DNA from: Exiguobacterium qingdaonense
Lineage (GTDB): Bacteria; Bacillota; Bacilli; Exiguobacteriales; Exiguobacteriaceae
DNA: 64,000 nt
Direction of reading: 5' to 3'
Assembly: GCF_018617855.1 (NCBI RefSeq)
Contig: NZ_JACSKY010000002.1
Location: 186,001-250,000, forward strand
The position numbers and the translations under genes are program-made. The notes under the pieces are model-generated. The model did no database searches. It was not told the origin of the DNA and saw only the letters and a program-made list of their open reading frames with translations. The number at the start of each line of letters is the position of its first letter. The stretch's first letter is position 1. Positions 53,195 through 62,714 of the stretch are shown piece after piece.

Positions 53195-53209
53195 AAAATA
53201 TGAAATAAT

Positions 53210-53249
53210 GAGGATGAAAACGTTTTCGTTTTTCATCCTCTTTCTTTTT
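53210..53249 (+). terminator. Terminator closing the comG-aroK operon
   Basis: GAGGATGAAAA (53210-53220) pairs with TTTTTCATCCTC (53229-53240), then TTTCTTTTT. Confidence 0.92.
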
Positions 53250-53350
53250 CATTTTTTTACTAGGCAGAAGGTTCAAAAATTGTTAAAGTTGAATGGAAAA
53301 CGAAAGATTTCAAAAATAGAAGTGAACTACGTTCGGGATTGGGGGATATT

Positions 53351-54427
53351 ATGGAAAAGGTTAGTTTGAAACGTACGCCTTTATTTGAATTGATTGATCC
53401 GAAGGCGAAGATGGTTGATTTTGCGGGGTTCGAAATGCCGATCATGTTCTCGTCAATTAAAGAAGAACATCTGGCTGTACGTCATAACGTGGGGATGTTT
53501 GATGTATCTCACATGGGAGAAATACGAGTCGAAGGACCAGATGCGCTTGGACAAGTTCAGCGTCTCGTGACGAATGACGTCTCTAAAGTTAAAGTCGGTC
53601 AAGCACAGTACAACCTTCTCTGTTTAGAAAACGGTGGCGTGGTCGATGACTTACTCGTCTACCGCTTAGATGAGGACGCCTATTGGCTCGTCGTCAATGC
53701 CTCGAACATTGAAAAGGATGAAGCGCATATTCGCCGTAACGTCGAAGGTGATGTCACCGTGACGAATGAATCTGATGAGTATGGACAAATTGCGATTCAA
53801 GGACCGAAGGCGGAAGCTGTTCTTCAGACGGTCACGAACGTGGCGCTTGAGGACATCGGGTTCTTCAAGTTCATGAACGGCGACGTGGCGGGTGTGCCAT
53901 CTATCATCTCACGGAGTGGATATACAGGTGAGGATGGGTTCGAGATTTATGCCCGGGCAGAAGGGATATCTGCGATTTGGAAGGCGCTTGAAGGAGCGGG
54001 TGTCACTCCGTGTGGCCTAGGGGCTCGCGATACGCTTCGTTTTGAGGCATGCTTGCCGCTTTATGGTCATGAGTTAGATGAATCGGTCACACCGTTTGAG
54101 GCGAACCTCAATTTCGCAGTCAAGCTAGATACGGACTTCATTGGAAAGGATGCACTCGTCTCTCAAAAAGAGGACATCCCGAATCGATTGATTGGATTGA
54201 GATTGCTCGGTCGTGGGATCGCCCGTCAAGGAGCCGAAGTGGAGATCGATGGAAATGTGGTCGGTGTCGTCACGACCGGTACGATGCCTCCGACGGTGAA
54301 TGAATCGATTGCTTGGGCGCGTGTCGATGCGCGCTACAAAGATGAAGAACGATTCGTCGTCGACATCCGTGGGAAAAAAATTGAAGCAGAACGCGTACCG
54401 ACACCTTTCTATAAACGAGCGAAATGA
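53351..54427 (+). CDS. gcvT: Glycine cleavage system T protein
   Basis: Aminomethyltransferase: moves the C1 unit from aminomethyl-lipoyl GcvH to tetrahydrofolate. The 358-aa protein has GMFDVSHMGEI (43-53), the folate-site region with RSGYTGEDGFEIY and the C-terminal beta-barrel (IGLRLLGRGIARQG, TTGTMPPT). ATG at 53351 follows TTGGGGGAT. The leader between the upstream terminator and gcvT is only about 100 bases and contains no recognisable glycine riboswitch. Confidence 0.96.
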   Translation: MEKVSLKRTPLFELIDPKAKMVDFAGFEMPIMFSSIKEEHLAVRHNVGMFDVSHMGEIRVEGPDALGQVQRLVTNDVSKVKVGQAQYNLLCLENGGVVDDLLVYRLDEDAYWLVVNASNIEKDEAHIRRNVEGDVTVTNESDEYGQIAIQGPKAEAVLQTVTNVALEDIGFFKFMNGDVAGVPSIISRSGYTGEDGFEIYARAEGISAIWKALEGAGVTPCGLGARDTLRFEACLPLYGHELDESVTPFEANLNFAVKLDTDFIGKDALVSQKEDIPNRLIGLRLLGRGIARQGAEVEIDGNVVGVVTTGTMPPTVNESIAWARVDARYKDEERFVVDIRGKKIEAERVPTPFYKRAK

Positions 54428-54443
54428 AACAGGGGGATTCAGA

Positions 54444-55790
54444 ATGAACAGAATGGAATTTCGTTATTTACCGATGACTGAACAAGACGAACGAGACATG
54501 CTGCATACAATCGGCGTCGATTCGATTGAGGCGCTACTCGCCGATATTCCAGAGACACTTCGCGAAAAGGCATCACTTGCGGCAATCGGGGCACCGCTGC
54601 CTGAAGTAGATCTCATTCGTCACATGACGAAATTGGCTGACCAAAATAAGCATACAAAATCATACCCTAGCTTCCTAGGAGCCGGAATGTACGACCACCT
54701 CTCACCTAGCGTGATGAACCACATGTTGTTGCGTTCTGAGTTTTATACAGCGTATACACCGTATCAACCTGAGATTTCGCAAGGTGAGCTTCAAGCGATG
54801 TTTGAGTTTCAGACGATGATTTGTGAACTGACAGGGATGGACGTCGCGAACTCATCGATGTATGACGGGATCACGGCCCTTGCTGAAGCGACATATCTGG
54901 CAAGTGCCCAAACGAAAAAGAAGCGTGTCGTCGTCTCTGGTGCGGTGCATCCTGAAGCGAAAGACGTCATCCGTACGTACGCAGATGGTCCTGGTCTATC
55001 GGTTGAGTATACTGAAGTGGTGAACGGAGTCACGGATATGTCTAAGGTCGATTTAACGGACGCATCTTGTCTCGTCGTCCAATATCCGAACTTCTACGGA
55101 CGAATCGAGGATTTAGAGAAATTGGCGGTACAGGCCCATGAAGCAGGTGCGCTCTTCGTCGTATCAAGCAATCCGCTCGCGCTCGGTATTTTAGAGTCAC
55201 CAGGTAATCTCGGTGCGGATATCACCGTCGGAGACGCACAGCCATTCGGCATTCCACAAAGTTTTGGTGGACCATCATGTGGTTATTTCGCTGTCAAAAA
55301 GTCATTGATGCGTAAGCTGCCTGGGCGTCTCGTCGGTCAAACGGTCGATGAGGACGGAAAACGCGGGTTCGTCTTGACTCTCCAAGCACGTGAACAACAC
55401 ATTCGTCGTGACAAGGCGACGTCGAATATTTGCTCGAATCAAGCGCTCAATGCATTGGCCGCATCAATTACAATGTCCGCCCTCGGAAAAAACGGGATGC
55501 GTGACATGGCCGTGCGAAACATTCAAACTGCCCATTACATGAAAGAGGCATTGAAGACGGCAGGTTTTTCAATCGTGGATGAAGGCCCGATGTTCAATGA
55601 GTTTGTTGTGGATTTTTCACGAGATGCAGAAGAGGTATCACGTCACTTACTCAAGCATGGGATGATCGGTGGACTACCGCTTGGCACATATGAGACAGAG
55701 CGTCAGAACCAGATGCTCGTGTGTGCGACAGAGTTACGTACGAAAGAAGAGATTGATCGGTTTGTCGAAGTGGTTGGGGGGATGAAATGA
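54444..55790 (+). CDS. gcvPA: Glycine dehydrogenase (decarboxylating) subunit 1
   Basis: N-terminal half of the split P protein. The 448-aa protein has the AADC-like fold with [24 protein letters not shown] and [15 protein letters not shown]. It carries no PLP lysine; that lies in subunit 2. ATG at 54444 behind AGGGGGA; a long upstream frame inside gcvT is not used. ATGA overlap with gcvPB. Confidence 0.95.
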   Translation: MNRMEFRYLPMTEQDERDMLHTIGVDSIEALLADIPETLREKASLAAIGAPLPEVDLIRHMTKLADQNKHTKSYPSFLGAGMYDHLSPSVMNHMLLRSEFYTAYTPYQPEISQGELQAMFEFQTMICELTGMDVANSSMYDGITALAEATYLASAQTKKKRVVVSGAVHPEAKDVIRTYADGPGLSVEYTEVVNGVTDMSKVDLTDASCLVVQYPNFYGRIEDLEKLAVQAHEAGALFVVSSNPLALGILESPGNLGADITVGDAQPFGIPQSFGGPSCGYFAVKKSLMRKLPGRLVGQTVDEDGKRGFVLTLQAREQHIRRDKATSNICSNQALNALAASITMSALGKNGMRDMAVRNIQTAHYMKEALKTAGFSIVDEGPMFNEFVVDFSRDAEEVSRHLLKHGMIGGLPLGTYETERQNQMLVCATELRTKEEIDRFVEVVGGMK

Positions 55791-57265
55791 TGCAACACGA
55801 GCAAACGCTTATTTTTGAAGTATCACGTGAAGGACGGACAGGGTATAACTTGCCGACACCGACTGTCCCTGAAGTTGACTTGGAAAAATTGTTACCGGCT
55901 ACGATGATTCGAAAAGAGGCAGCGGAGCTTCCTGAAGTATCTGAACTCGATGTCGTCCGTCACTATACAGCGCTTTCGACTCGAAACCATGGTGTGGACT
56001 CAGGTTTCTATCCACTCGGTTCGTGTACGATGAAATATAATCCGAAAGTGAACGAAGACATGGCCCGCCTTCCTGGATTTGCACACATTCACCCGTTGCA
56101 ACCACTGGAGACGGTTCAAGGTGCTCTCGAACTCATGGTGGACTTACAAGAACAACTTGCAGAAATCACAGGTATGGACGAAGTCACGTTGCAACCTGCT
56201 GCCGGGGCACATGGCGAATGGACGGGTCTCATGTTGATTAAAGCGTTCCATGAACGAAACGGGGATGCGGCTCGCACAAAAGTTCTCGTCCCGGATTCAG
56301 CGCACGGAACTAACCCTGCCTCTGCGGTCGTCGCTGGATTTGAGACGGTTACCGTCAAGTCAGACGAGCGAGGTCTTGTTGATTTAGACGATTTGAAAGC
56401 GAAAGTCGGAGCAGACACGGCTGCCCTCATGCTCACGAACCCGAACACGCTTGGACTGTTCGAGGCAGATATCCTTGAGATCTCGAAAGTGGTCCATGAA
56501 GCGGGCGGGAAACTATATTATGACGGTGCAAACTCGAATGCCATCCTCGGAATAGCACGTCCGGGAGACATGGGCTTTGACGTAGTTCACTTGAATCTTC
56601 ACAAAACATTCACCGGACCTCACGGTGGTGGTGGACCAGGTTCAGGTCCGGTAGGGGTAAAACGTGATTTGATGCCATTCTTGCCGACACCGATCGTGGC
56701 GAGGACCGATAACGGTTATGGGCTCGATTATGATCGGCCACACTCAATCGGTCGAATCAAGCCGTTCTATGGAAACTTTGGCATCAATGTTCGTGCATAC
56801 AGCTACATTAAGACGATGGGTGCGGAAGGATTGACGCGAGTGTCGCGCGAGGCTGTACTCAACGCCAACTATATGTTCGCTAGATTGAAAGATGCGTTCG
56901 ACGTACCGTACGATACGTATTGCAAACATGAGTTCGTATTGTCAGGGAAACGACAAAAAGCACTCGGTGTCCGCACGCTCGATATCGCGAAACGTCTCCT
57001 TGATTTCGGATATCATCCCCCGACAATCTATTTCCCATTAAATGTCGAGGAATGCATCATGGTCGAACCGACTGAAACCGAATCAAAAGAGACGCTCGAT
57101 GCGTTCTGCGACGCGATGCTCCAAATTGCGAGAGAGGCGGAGGAGAATCCGGAAATCGTTCAGACGGCCCCGCATACGACGGTCGTCAAACGGATGGACG
57201 AGACACTCGCTGCCCGGAAACCGATCTTAAAATATGAAAATCGTGAAGCATCATCAGTGAACTAA
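55787..57265 (+). CDS. gcvPB: Glycine dehydrogenase (decarboxylating) subunit 2
   Basis: PLP-dependent half of the P protein, decarboxylating glycine and loading lipoyl-GcvH. The 492-aa protein contains the PLP lysine in [18 protein letters not shown] and SCTMKYNPK near residue 81. GcvH and the L protein are not in the window. A rhodanese gene converges downstream, as yqhL does in B. subtilis. Confidence 0.96.
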   Translation: MMQHEQTLIFEVSREGRTGYNLPTPTVPEVDLEKLLPATMIRKEAAELPEVSELDVVRHYTALSTRNHGVDSGFYPLGSCTMKYNPKVNEDMARLPGFAHIHPLQPLETVQGALELMVDLQEQLAEITGMDEVTLQPAAGAHGEWTGLMLIKAFHERNGDAARTKVLVPDSAHGTNPASAVVAGFETVTVKSDERGLVDLDDLKAKVGADTAALMLTNPNTLGLFEADILEISKVVHEAGGKLYYDGANSNAILGIARPGDMGFDVVHLNLHKTFTGPHGGGGPGSGPVGVKRDLMPFLPTPIVARTDNGYGLDYDRPHSIGRIKPFYGNFGINVRAYSYIKTMGAEGLTRVSREAVLNANYMFARLKDAFDVPYDTYCKHEFVLSGKRQKALGVRTLDIAKRLLDFGYHPPTIYFPLNVEECIMVEPTETESKETLDAFCDAMLQIAREAEENPEIVQTAPHTTVVKRMDETLAARKPILKYENREASSVN

Positions 57266-57295
57266 AAAACGGGCGGGTCGATTGATCGACCCGCC
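57264..57295 (-). terminator. Terminator of the rhodanese gene, shared with gcvPB
   Basis: GGCGGGTCGAT (57272-57282) pairs perfectly with ATCGACCCGCC (57285-57295); the T run is on the minus strand. Confidence 0.88.
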
Positions 57296-57301
57296 TACAT
57301 G

Positions 57302-57682
57302 TTATCCTTTTTTAATCTTGCCTTTCCAGTTCTTGAAGCCGCCCTCGAGCATATAGATATTGTCATATCCGTTCTTCATCAAAAGCTTCGCCGCTTGGTT
57401 CGAACGTGATCTCCCTTGACAATAAATTAGGATTGGCTGATCCTTGCGCAACTCTTTCATGCGCATTTTCATCTGTCCGACCGGAATGTTTCGTGCGCCG
57501 ACGATATGTCCGGCTTTGTACTCATTCTGTTCACGTACGTCAATCAACTGACCTTTGCGAAGTGAGGCACGGAATTCTTCCTGCTTCATTTTTTTTAACC
57601 CACGAGCTGGCAGGAAACGCCATACGATGTAGGCAATCAAGGCACCCCAGATGAGGATGACGAGAATTGTTTCGAGTCCCAT
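57302..57682 (-). CDS. Membrane-anchored rhodanese-like protein (YqhL)
   Basis: 126 aa. N-terminal membrane helix (about 4-23), then one rhodanese domain with LIDVREQNEYKAGHI and the active-site loop YCQGRSRS, whose cysteine could carry a persulfide. ATG at 57682 follows AAAGGAAG; a frame 11 codons longer has no ribosome site. Sulfur-transfer or thiol-redox role at the membrane is inferred from the domain. Confidence 0.9.
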   Translation of the reverse strand: MGLETILVILIWGALIAYIVWRFLPARGLKKMKQEEFRASLRKGQLIDVREQNEYKAGHIVGARNIPVGQMKMRMKELRKDQPILIYCQGRSRSNQAAKLLMKNGYDNIYMLEGGFKNWKGKIKKG

Positions 57683-57720
57683 AGATGTTCTTCCTTTCTC
57701 TTTCGAAGTTACCATATCTC

Positions 57721-57749
57721 ATTATAATGAATTTAAGGTCATGAGACAA
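57721..57749 (-). promoter_or_regulatory. SigA promoter of the rhodanese gene
   Basis: On the minus strand: TTGTCT (57749-57744), a 17-base spacer, TATAAT (57726-57721). Confidence 0.7.
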
Positions 57750-57778
57750 TGATTGACTCAATCAATCGGGACTTTCCC

Positions 57779-57807
57779 TTTCGATTTCGTTCCAGTTAGG
57801 ATAAAAT
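57779..57807 (+). promoter_or_regulatory. mntR: Possible mntR promoter
   Basis: TTTCGA (57779-57784), a 17-base spacer, TAAAAT (57802-57807). Confidence 0.4.
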
Positions 57808-57845
57808 AAAGAATGGAAACCGGAACATTAGGGGAGGTCGTGCCC

Positions 57846-58274
57846 ATGCCGACACCGAGTATGGAAGATTATTTAGAGCGTATTTATTTATTGATGTCAG
57901 AGAAAGGATATGCGCGTGTATCTGATATTGCAGAACATTTAGGGGTGCATCCGTCCTCAGTAACCAAAATGGTCCAAAAACTAGACCGTGAGGAATATCT
58001 CATTTATGAAAAGTACCGTGGTCTCATGCTTACGAAAAAAGGACAAAAAGTAGGAAAACGGTTGGTCGAGCGTCATGCGATGCTCGAATCTTTTTTACGT
58101 CTCATCGGAGTAGACGAGGCAGATGTGTATGAAGACGTCGAAGGGATTGAACACCATCTCAGCTCAAACACGCTAGACTGCATGACGCAGTTTGTAGAAT
58201 TTTTTGAGGATAAGCCAGAGCTTATGGACCAGTTTAAAGACTTCCGAGAGCAGGAACGAGCTTCTGAAGAATAA
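57846..58274 (+). CDS. mntR: Manganese-responsive repressor MntR
   Basis: DtxR-family dimer that represses Mn(II) importers and activates exporters. The 142-aa protein has the winged helix ([23 protein letters not shown]) and every metal ligand at its B. subtilis position: D8, E11, H77, E99, E102 and H103. ATG at 57846 follows AGGGGAGG; longer reading frames upstream lack support. No target transporter gene is in the window. Confidence 0.96.
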   Translation: MPTPSMEDYLERIYLLMSEKGYARVSDIAEHLGVHPSSVTKMVQKLDREEYLIYEKYRGLMLTKKGQKVGKRLVERHAMLESFLRLIGVDEADVYEDVEGIEHHLSSNTLDCMTQFVEFFEDKPELMDQFKDFREQERASEE

Positions 58275-58277
58275 TGC

Positions 58278-58310
58278 AAAAAAAGTCAATCTTCATCGGT
58301 TGACTTTTTT
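58278..58310 (+). terminator. Terminator after mntR
   Basis: AAAAAAAGTCAAT pairs with GTTGACTTTTTT, followed by ATTTG. Confidence 0.9.
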
Positions 58311-58416
58311 ATTTGTTATTTTAGGCTCTAAACACGAACGAAATAGTCGTAAATCAACTTGAACGTATATATTTGAACCGAGTTTATGCTATGATAAGTA
58401 TCGGATTCATACTATA

Positions 58417-58448
58417 GGGGGTGACGGCGTACATTCGCCGAGGTCATG
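58417..58448 (+). promoter_or_regulatory. Ribosome-binding region with a hairpin between SD and start codon
   Basis: GGGGGTGA (58417-58424) is a strong Shine-Dalgarno match but lies over 20 bases from the ATG at 58446. A perfect 5-bp stem CGGCG/CGCCG (58425-58429 with 58436-58440) occupies the gap; folding it would leave about six bases of effective spacing. Confidence 0.6.
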
Positions 58449-58973
58449 GAGATTCAAATCAAAGGAAAATTGTTCGATGAGCAGCAGATTCGAAATCGCG
58501 TAAAAGAATTGGCGGAAGAGATTGAGCGGGATGCGAACGGGACGCCGATTGTCATCGTTGCCGTTTTAAAAGGCTCGATGGTCTTTGCAGCAGATTTGAT
58601 GCGCTATATGAAAGGAAGTGTACAACTGGACACCGTTGCGACGTCTTCGTACGGCAAGAAAACGGTCTCGAGCGGCAGTGTACAACTTCGTAAAGATCTT
58701 GATTTAGATGTAGAGGGGAAATATGTGGTCATCATCGAGGACATTATCGACACGGGGCAAACGTTGAAGTTTTTATGTAAACATATGGAACTGCATCAAC
58801 CGAAACAGTTGAAAATCTGTACGCTCTTAGACAAGCCGGCACGCCGTCTCGTTCAATTGGATGCAGACTATGTAGGTTTTGAGATTCCGGATGAGTTTGT
58901 GATTGGCTATGGCATTGACTATGCAGAGCAATATCGGAACTTGCCGTACATCGGTTATGTAGAGACCACATGA
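58446..58973 (+). CDS. Hypoxanthine phosphoribosyltransferase-like protein
   Basis: Salvages hypoxanthine or guanine with PRPP. The 175-aa protein has the PRPP motif VVIIEDIIDTGQTL (about 97-110), AVLKGSMVFAADL near the N-terminus and the DYVGFEIPDEFVIGYG base-binding region. The usual Bacilli hpt lies between tilS and ftsH; this copy is elsewhere, so it may be a second paralogue. No other start codon is available in frame near the strong ribosome site. Confidence 0.88.
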   Translation: MEIQIKGKLFDEQQIRNRVKELAEEIERDANGTPIVIVAVLKGSMVFAADLMRYMKGSVQLDTVATSSYGKKTVSSGSVQLRKDLDLDVEGKYVVIIEDIIDTGQTLKFLCKHMELHQPKQLKICTLLDKPARRLVQLDADYVGFEIPDEFVIGYGIDYAEQYRNLPYIGYVETT

Positions 58974-59000
58974 AAAGGAGCGCCGCGGCGCTCCTTTCAC
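58974..59000. terminator. Bidirectional hairpin terminator
   Basis: AAAGGAGCGCC (58974-58984) pairs with GGCGCTCCTTT (58987-58997). The T run is short on both strands. Between converging genes. Confidence 0.7.
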
Positions 59001-59407
59001 ATGTTCGCTTTCTTTTTCTTCTTGCCTTTCTTTCCTTCAATCACCGTTAAATGTGGAGGATTGCTTCGATGTACGTTCGGACGCTTCGACAACTTTGTAA
59101 CGTTTGAACCTGGTTTTTTATTTTTTTTGATTTTCGCAGATGCGGAAGGTTTGACTTGGGGGTTGCCGTTACGTTGCATGCGCTTTTTAGAGGCTTGTGC
59201 AGTTTTCCGATAGCGCATATCCTCTGGGGACATGCGTCGTCTGATAAAGAAACGATAGATCGCATAAAAGATTAACCCGAAAATCCCGATGAACAACAAT
59301 TGTCTAAACAGGCGACCAGGGTCGGTGGCGAGCATATGTCCGACCCCGATGAATCCAAGGATAAACACGATGGTTGCTGCGGTCGAACCAATTCTTTGTC
59401 TGATCAT
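58997..59407 (-). CDS. SA1362 family protein (YqhP)
   Basis: 136 aa. Two N-terminal membrane helices (about 8-28 and 33-54) and a very basic, lysine-rich C-terminal half ending KKKKKANM. Layout and position before the DUF1385 gene match the SA1362/YqhP family. AGGAGGAAGC precedes the ATG. Function unknown; the tail may bind nucleic acid or lipid headgroups. Confidence 0.85.
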   Translation of the reverse strand: MIRQRIGSTAATIVFILGFIGVGHMLATDPGRLFRQLLFIGIFGLIFYAIYRFFIRRRMSPEDMRYRKTAQASKKRMQRNGNPQVKPSASAKIKKNKKPGSNVTKLSKRPNVHRSNPPHLTVIEGKKGKKKKKANM

Positions 59408-59421
59408 GGTGCTTCCTCCTC

Positions 59422-60363
59422 TTATCCCTCTCTTTGAACGACTGATTCTCCTAATTCTCTACGTTCCCACGTCTCGAATGCTTCAATTGCGACTTGAATC
59501 TGTTCATCACTCGGTTCTCGCGTCGTCAACAATTGAAGCGAAAGACCTGGTTTTCCGATAAACGACAATACCCGGTGGTCGCGGAACCGGTTAGTGAACT
59601 GAAGGACCTCAAACGAAATGCCGATCACGACCGGCAAAAGCGCGATCCGGCTGACGAGACGCAACCAAAGCGGGTCAATTGGCACAACCATATAGACGCC
59701 GATTCCTACAAAGACGGTGAAAAGAATAAAACTTGATCCACAACGATAATGGAGACGTGAACTTTGACGGACGTGTTCAACCGTGAGCGGATGACCTGCC
59801 TCGTAGCAATTGATTACCTTGTGTTCAGCCCCATGATATTGAAAGACACGCTTAATAAGTGGGGTCAATGAAATCAAATAGAGATAACTAAGTAGCAATA
59901 CTAATTTTATTCCCCCTTCGAGGAGGTTTTGAATCACGTGACCGGAAAATACAGGCACGTCCTGAAACATAGAGGCGAGAAGAGCCGGCGTCACGTTGAA
60001 AATCAACTTACCGAAAATATAAGACAGAACACCGACGACGGCGATGAAGGCAATCATCCATATGCTCTGTTTTTGTTGATGGTTGTCGTCCACTTCCTCA
60101 CCCGGGTCGACGTCATATCGGTCGCTCGCGAAGTTCATATGGGCAGACCCATTCTTCAGTGATTCGTATAGGGCGACGATTCCTCTAAGGAACGGGATTT
60201 TTTTTAGGGACTGGACCCATGGGACGAGGATGCGTGCCTGCTCGAACGTTTCGATGGTGCCGTTCTTTCGACGAATGGCAGATGCGCTCTCAGAACGTCC
60301 TTGAAACATGACCCCCTCTACGAGAGCCTGTCCTCCGACGGGGATGCTTGGTTTAGAATTCAT
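59422..60363 (-). CDS. DUF1385 membrane protein (YqhQ)
   Basis: 313 aa, four to five membrane helices. Family landmarks: GGQALVEGVMFQG near the start, QYHGAEHKVINCYE in the middle, and SRLHYRCGSSFIL. The HGAEHK...C and CG motifs look like a metal or cofactor site, but the function is not known. Transcribed leftward with the SA1362 gene downstream; ATG follows CGAGGAAAG. Confidence 0.92.
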   Translation of the reverse strand: MNSKPSIPVGGQALVEGVMFQGRSESASAIRRKNGTIETFEQARILVPWVQSLKKIPFLRGIVALYESLKNGSAHMNFASDRYDVDPGEEVDDNHQQKQSIWMIAFIAVVGVLSYIFGKLIFNVTPALLASMFQDVPVFSGHVIQNLLEGGIKLVLLLSYLYLISLTPLIKRVFQYHGAEHKVINCYEAGHPLTVEHVRQSSRLHYRCGSSFILFTVFVGIGVYMVVPIDPLWLRLVSRIALLPVVIGISFEVLQFTNRFRDHRVLSFIGKPGLSLQLLTTREPSDEQIQVAIEAFETWERRELGESVVQREG

Positions 60364-60504
60364 TCACTTTCCTCGATTCTTCAAATGTTGTACTTGAATT
60401 ATAACGTGATTCATAAAAAAAACGAAAGGGCAGAAGGCTCGATTCACGTTCTTTCGATAAATTTGTTACAATAAACAAGACTTGACGAACGAGGGGGAAG
60501 AAGA

Positions 60505-60942
60505 TTGCGGATTTTAGTATTGAATGGGCCAAATTTAAACTTGTTAGGGCGTCGTGAGCCGGACGTGTACGGGCACGTCTCGTTGAAAGGTTTGGCGACC
60601 GACATGATGCTCGCCAAGCCAGAAGGCGTCGAAATCTCGTTCAAACAATCGAATCACGAGGGGGAAATCATTGACGCCCTTCACGATGCCTATGATTATG
60701 AAGGGGTCATCTTGAATGCGGGTGCGTATACCCATACATCGATTGCGATTCGAGATGCCATATCCGCGATCGCTGCCCCGGTCGTTGAAGTACATATCTC
60801 GAACGTGCATGCCCGCGAAGTGTTTCGTCACGAGTCAAAACTTGCTGGCGTCTGCCTAGGTGTCATCACCGGTTTCGGACTTAATAGCTATACGTTAGCG
60901 ATGCATGCATTAATCGAACATTGGAGGAATCGACATGATTGA
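60505..60942 (+). CDS. aroQ: Type II 3-dehydroquinate dehydratase
   Basis: Third step of the shikimate pathway. The 145-aa protein has the family start ILVLNGPNLNLLGRREP with the lid arginine, Y22 as the likely base, FKQSNHEGEIID, ILNAGAYTHTS and VHISNVHARE. TTG start behind GAGGGGGAAG. Eight-base overlap with the peptidase gene. A second shikimate-pathway gene (aroK) lies 8 kb upstream. Confidence 0.96.
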   Translation: MRILVLNGPNLNLLGRREPDVYGHVSLKGLATDMMLAKPEGVEISFKQSNHEGEIIDALHDAYDYEGVILNAGAYTHTSIAIRDAISAIAAPVVEVHISNVHAREVFRHESKLAGVCLGVITGFGLNSYTLAMHALIEHWRNRHD

Positions 60943-62005
60943 ACGCGTAAACAAACTGCAAGCACATTTAGAGGCAAGTGAACTGGATGCATTGCTCGTC
61001 ACAAAACGTGAAAACATCCGCTACTTATCTGGCTTCACCGGGTCGAGCGGTGTCATCGTCATCACGTCGAAATCTGCAAGTTTTATCACGGACTTCCGTT
61101 ATACAGAACAAGCGAATGATCAAGTGAACGGGTTTGACATCATTGAACTGGATACGTCACTCATTAAGTCCGTCGCTGACGTCGTGTCACGGGAATCCGT
61201 CTCACGTCTTGGAATCGAACAGGACGCCATGACGGTCGGTCAATACCGTCTTTATGAAAAAGAAGTCGATGCAAATCTCGTTGAAACGACTGGAGTCGTA
61301 GAAAAACTGCGCTTGATTAAGGATGAATCAGAGATTAAGATTATGAAGGAAGCTGCGGCAATCGCTGATGCGGCGTATGCACATATCCAAACGTTCATTC
61401 GCCCTGGTCGTACCGAAAAAGAGGTTGCGAACGAACTCGAAATGTTCATGCGTTCAAAAGGGGCAGACTCGTCATCATTCGATATGATTGTCGCTTCTGG
61501 TCTTCGTTCGGCACTGCCTCACGGGGTGGCGAGTGATAAAGTCATCGAATCAGGTGAACTCGTCACGCTCGACTTCGGGGCATACTATAAAGGGTACTGC
61601 TCGGATATCACGCGTACGCTCGCGGTCGGACCGATCTCGGATGAGTTGCGTCAAATCTACGACACGGTTCTTCGCGCGCAGCTCGCTGGTGTGGAAGGTA
61701 CTCGAGCCGGCATCACAGGTATTGAAGCGGATGCGTTGACACGAGACATCATCAAAGAAGCTGGATATGGCGAATACTTCGGACACTCGACTGGACATGG
61801 TCTCGGCATGGAAGTGCACGAGGCGCCTGGTCTTTCATTCCGTTCAGAAACGGTACTCGAGCCAGGGATGGTCGTGACGATTGAACCGGGTATTTACATC
61901 AATGGCGTCGGTGGTTGCCGAATTGAGGACGATGTCGTCATCACAGAAGACGGTTGTTACCGTCTGACGCAGTCGCCAAAAGAGTTAATCACGATTGAGG
62001 CATGA
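60935..62005 (+). CDS. M24 Xaa-Pro peptidase (YqhT type)
   Basis: Removes N-terminal residues before proline. The 356-aa protein has the creatinase N-domain and the pita-bread domain with all five metal ligands: D in LDFGAYY, D in SDITRT, H in HSTGHGLGMEVHE, E in TIEPGIY and E in CRIEDDV. ATG at 60935 inside the end of aroQ with TGGAGG upstream. It precedes efp, a widespread linkage. Confidence 0.93.
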   Translation: MIERVNKLQAHLEASELDALLVTKRENIRYLSGFTGSSGVIVITSKSASFITDFRYTEQANDQVNGFDIIELDTSLIKSVADVVSRESVSRLGIEQDAMTVGQYRLYEKEVDANLVETTGVVEKLRLIKDESEIKIMKEAAAIADAAYAHIQTFIRPGRTEKEVANELEMFMRSKGADSSSFDMIVASGLRSALPHGVASDKVIESGELVTLDFGAYYKGYCSDITRTLAVGPISDELRQIYDTVLRAQLAGVEGTRAGITGIEADALTRDIIKEAGYGEYFGHSTGHGLGMEVHEAPGLSFRSETVLEPGMVVTIEPGIYINGVGGCRIEDDVVITEDGCYRLTQSPKELITIEA

Positions 62006-62034
62006 GTCTCGTCTGAAATTAGGAGGAAATCAAC

Positions 62035-62601
62035 ATGGTATCAGTTAACGATTTAAAAACAGGATTGACAGTCAAAACGTCTGACGGTTCAATTTGGCAA
62101 GTCATCGAGTTTCAGCACGTAAAACCGGGTAAAGGTGCAGCGTTCGTGCGTACAAAAATGCGCAACTTACGAAACGGTGCGATTCAAGAGACGACGTTCC
62201 GTGGCGGCGAGAAAATCGAACGTGCACATATCGAACGGAAGCGTATGCAATACCTCTACCCAATGGGGGACACGTACGTCTTCATGGACAACGAGTCATA
62301 CGAACAGCTTGAATTGACGAGCGATCAAGTGAAAGCGGCGCTCCCTTACTTGCTTGAAAATATGGAAGTCAGCATCGCGGATTATGAAGGGGAGATTCTC
62401 GGAATCGAGCTTCCAACGAGCGTTGTGTTGACAATCATCGAAGCAGATCCTGGCGTCAAAGGTGACACGGCTTCGAACGTGAAGAAAAATGCGACAGTGG
62501 AAACAGGACATGTGATTCAAGTGCCACTATTCATCGAACCAGGTGAAAAAGTGACGGTCGATACACGTACTGGAGAGTTCATGGGTCGTTATAACGGTTA
62601 A
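62035..62601 (+). CDS. efp: Elongation factor P
   Basis: Rescues ribosomes stalled on polyproline. The 188-aa protein has three beta-barrel domains; the domain I loop reads [10 protein letters not shown] with K33 at the tip, the residue modified in many species (5-aminopentanol in B. subtilis). AGGAGG precedes the ATG. Closed by a terminator, after which accB follows directly. Confidence 0.97.
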   Translation: MVSVNDLKTGLTVKTSDGSIWQVIEFQHVKPGKGAAFVRTKMRNLRNGAIQETTFRGGEKIERAHIERKRMQYLYPMGDTYVFMDNESYEQLELTSDQVKAALPYLLENMEVSIADYEGEILGIELPTSVVLTIIEADPGVKGDTASNVKKNATVETGHVIQVPLFIEPGEKVTVDTRTGEFMGRYNG

Positions 62602-62607
62602 TCTTGC

Positions 62608-62639
62608 AGAGTGTCCATTCAAATGGGCACTCTTTTTTT
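62608..62639 (+). terminator. Terminator after efp
   Basis: AGAGTGTCCAT pairs with ATGGGCACTCT around TCAA, followed by six Ts. Confidence 0.92.
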
Positions 62640-62643
62640 CTCG

Positions 62644-62672
62644 TTGCATTCATTGGTCTGACCAGTTATAGT
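62644..62672 (+). promoter_or_regulatory. accB: SigA promoter of accBC
   Basis: TTGCAT (62644-62649), a 17-base spacer, TATAGT (62667-62672). Confidence 0.7.
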
Positions 62673-62681
62673 GAGAGTGAG

Positions 62682-62700
62682 ATTAGTACCAGGTATAAAC
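62682..62700 (+). promoter_or_regulatory. accB: Probable FapR operator upstream of accB
   Basis: ATTAGTACCAGGTATAAAC matches the FapR consensus (as I recall it, ATTAGTACCTGGTACTAAT) at 14-15 of 19 positions, with a perfect left half. It starts a few bases after the predicted transcription start, a typical repressing position. Confidence 0.65.
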
Positions 62701-62714
62701 AGGGGGTAAGAAAG

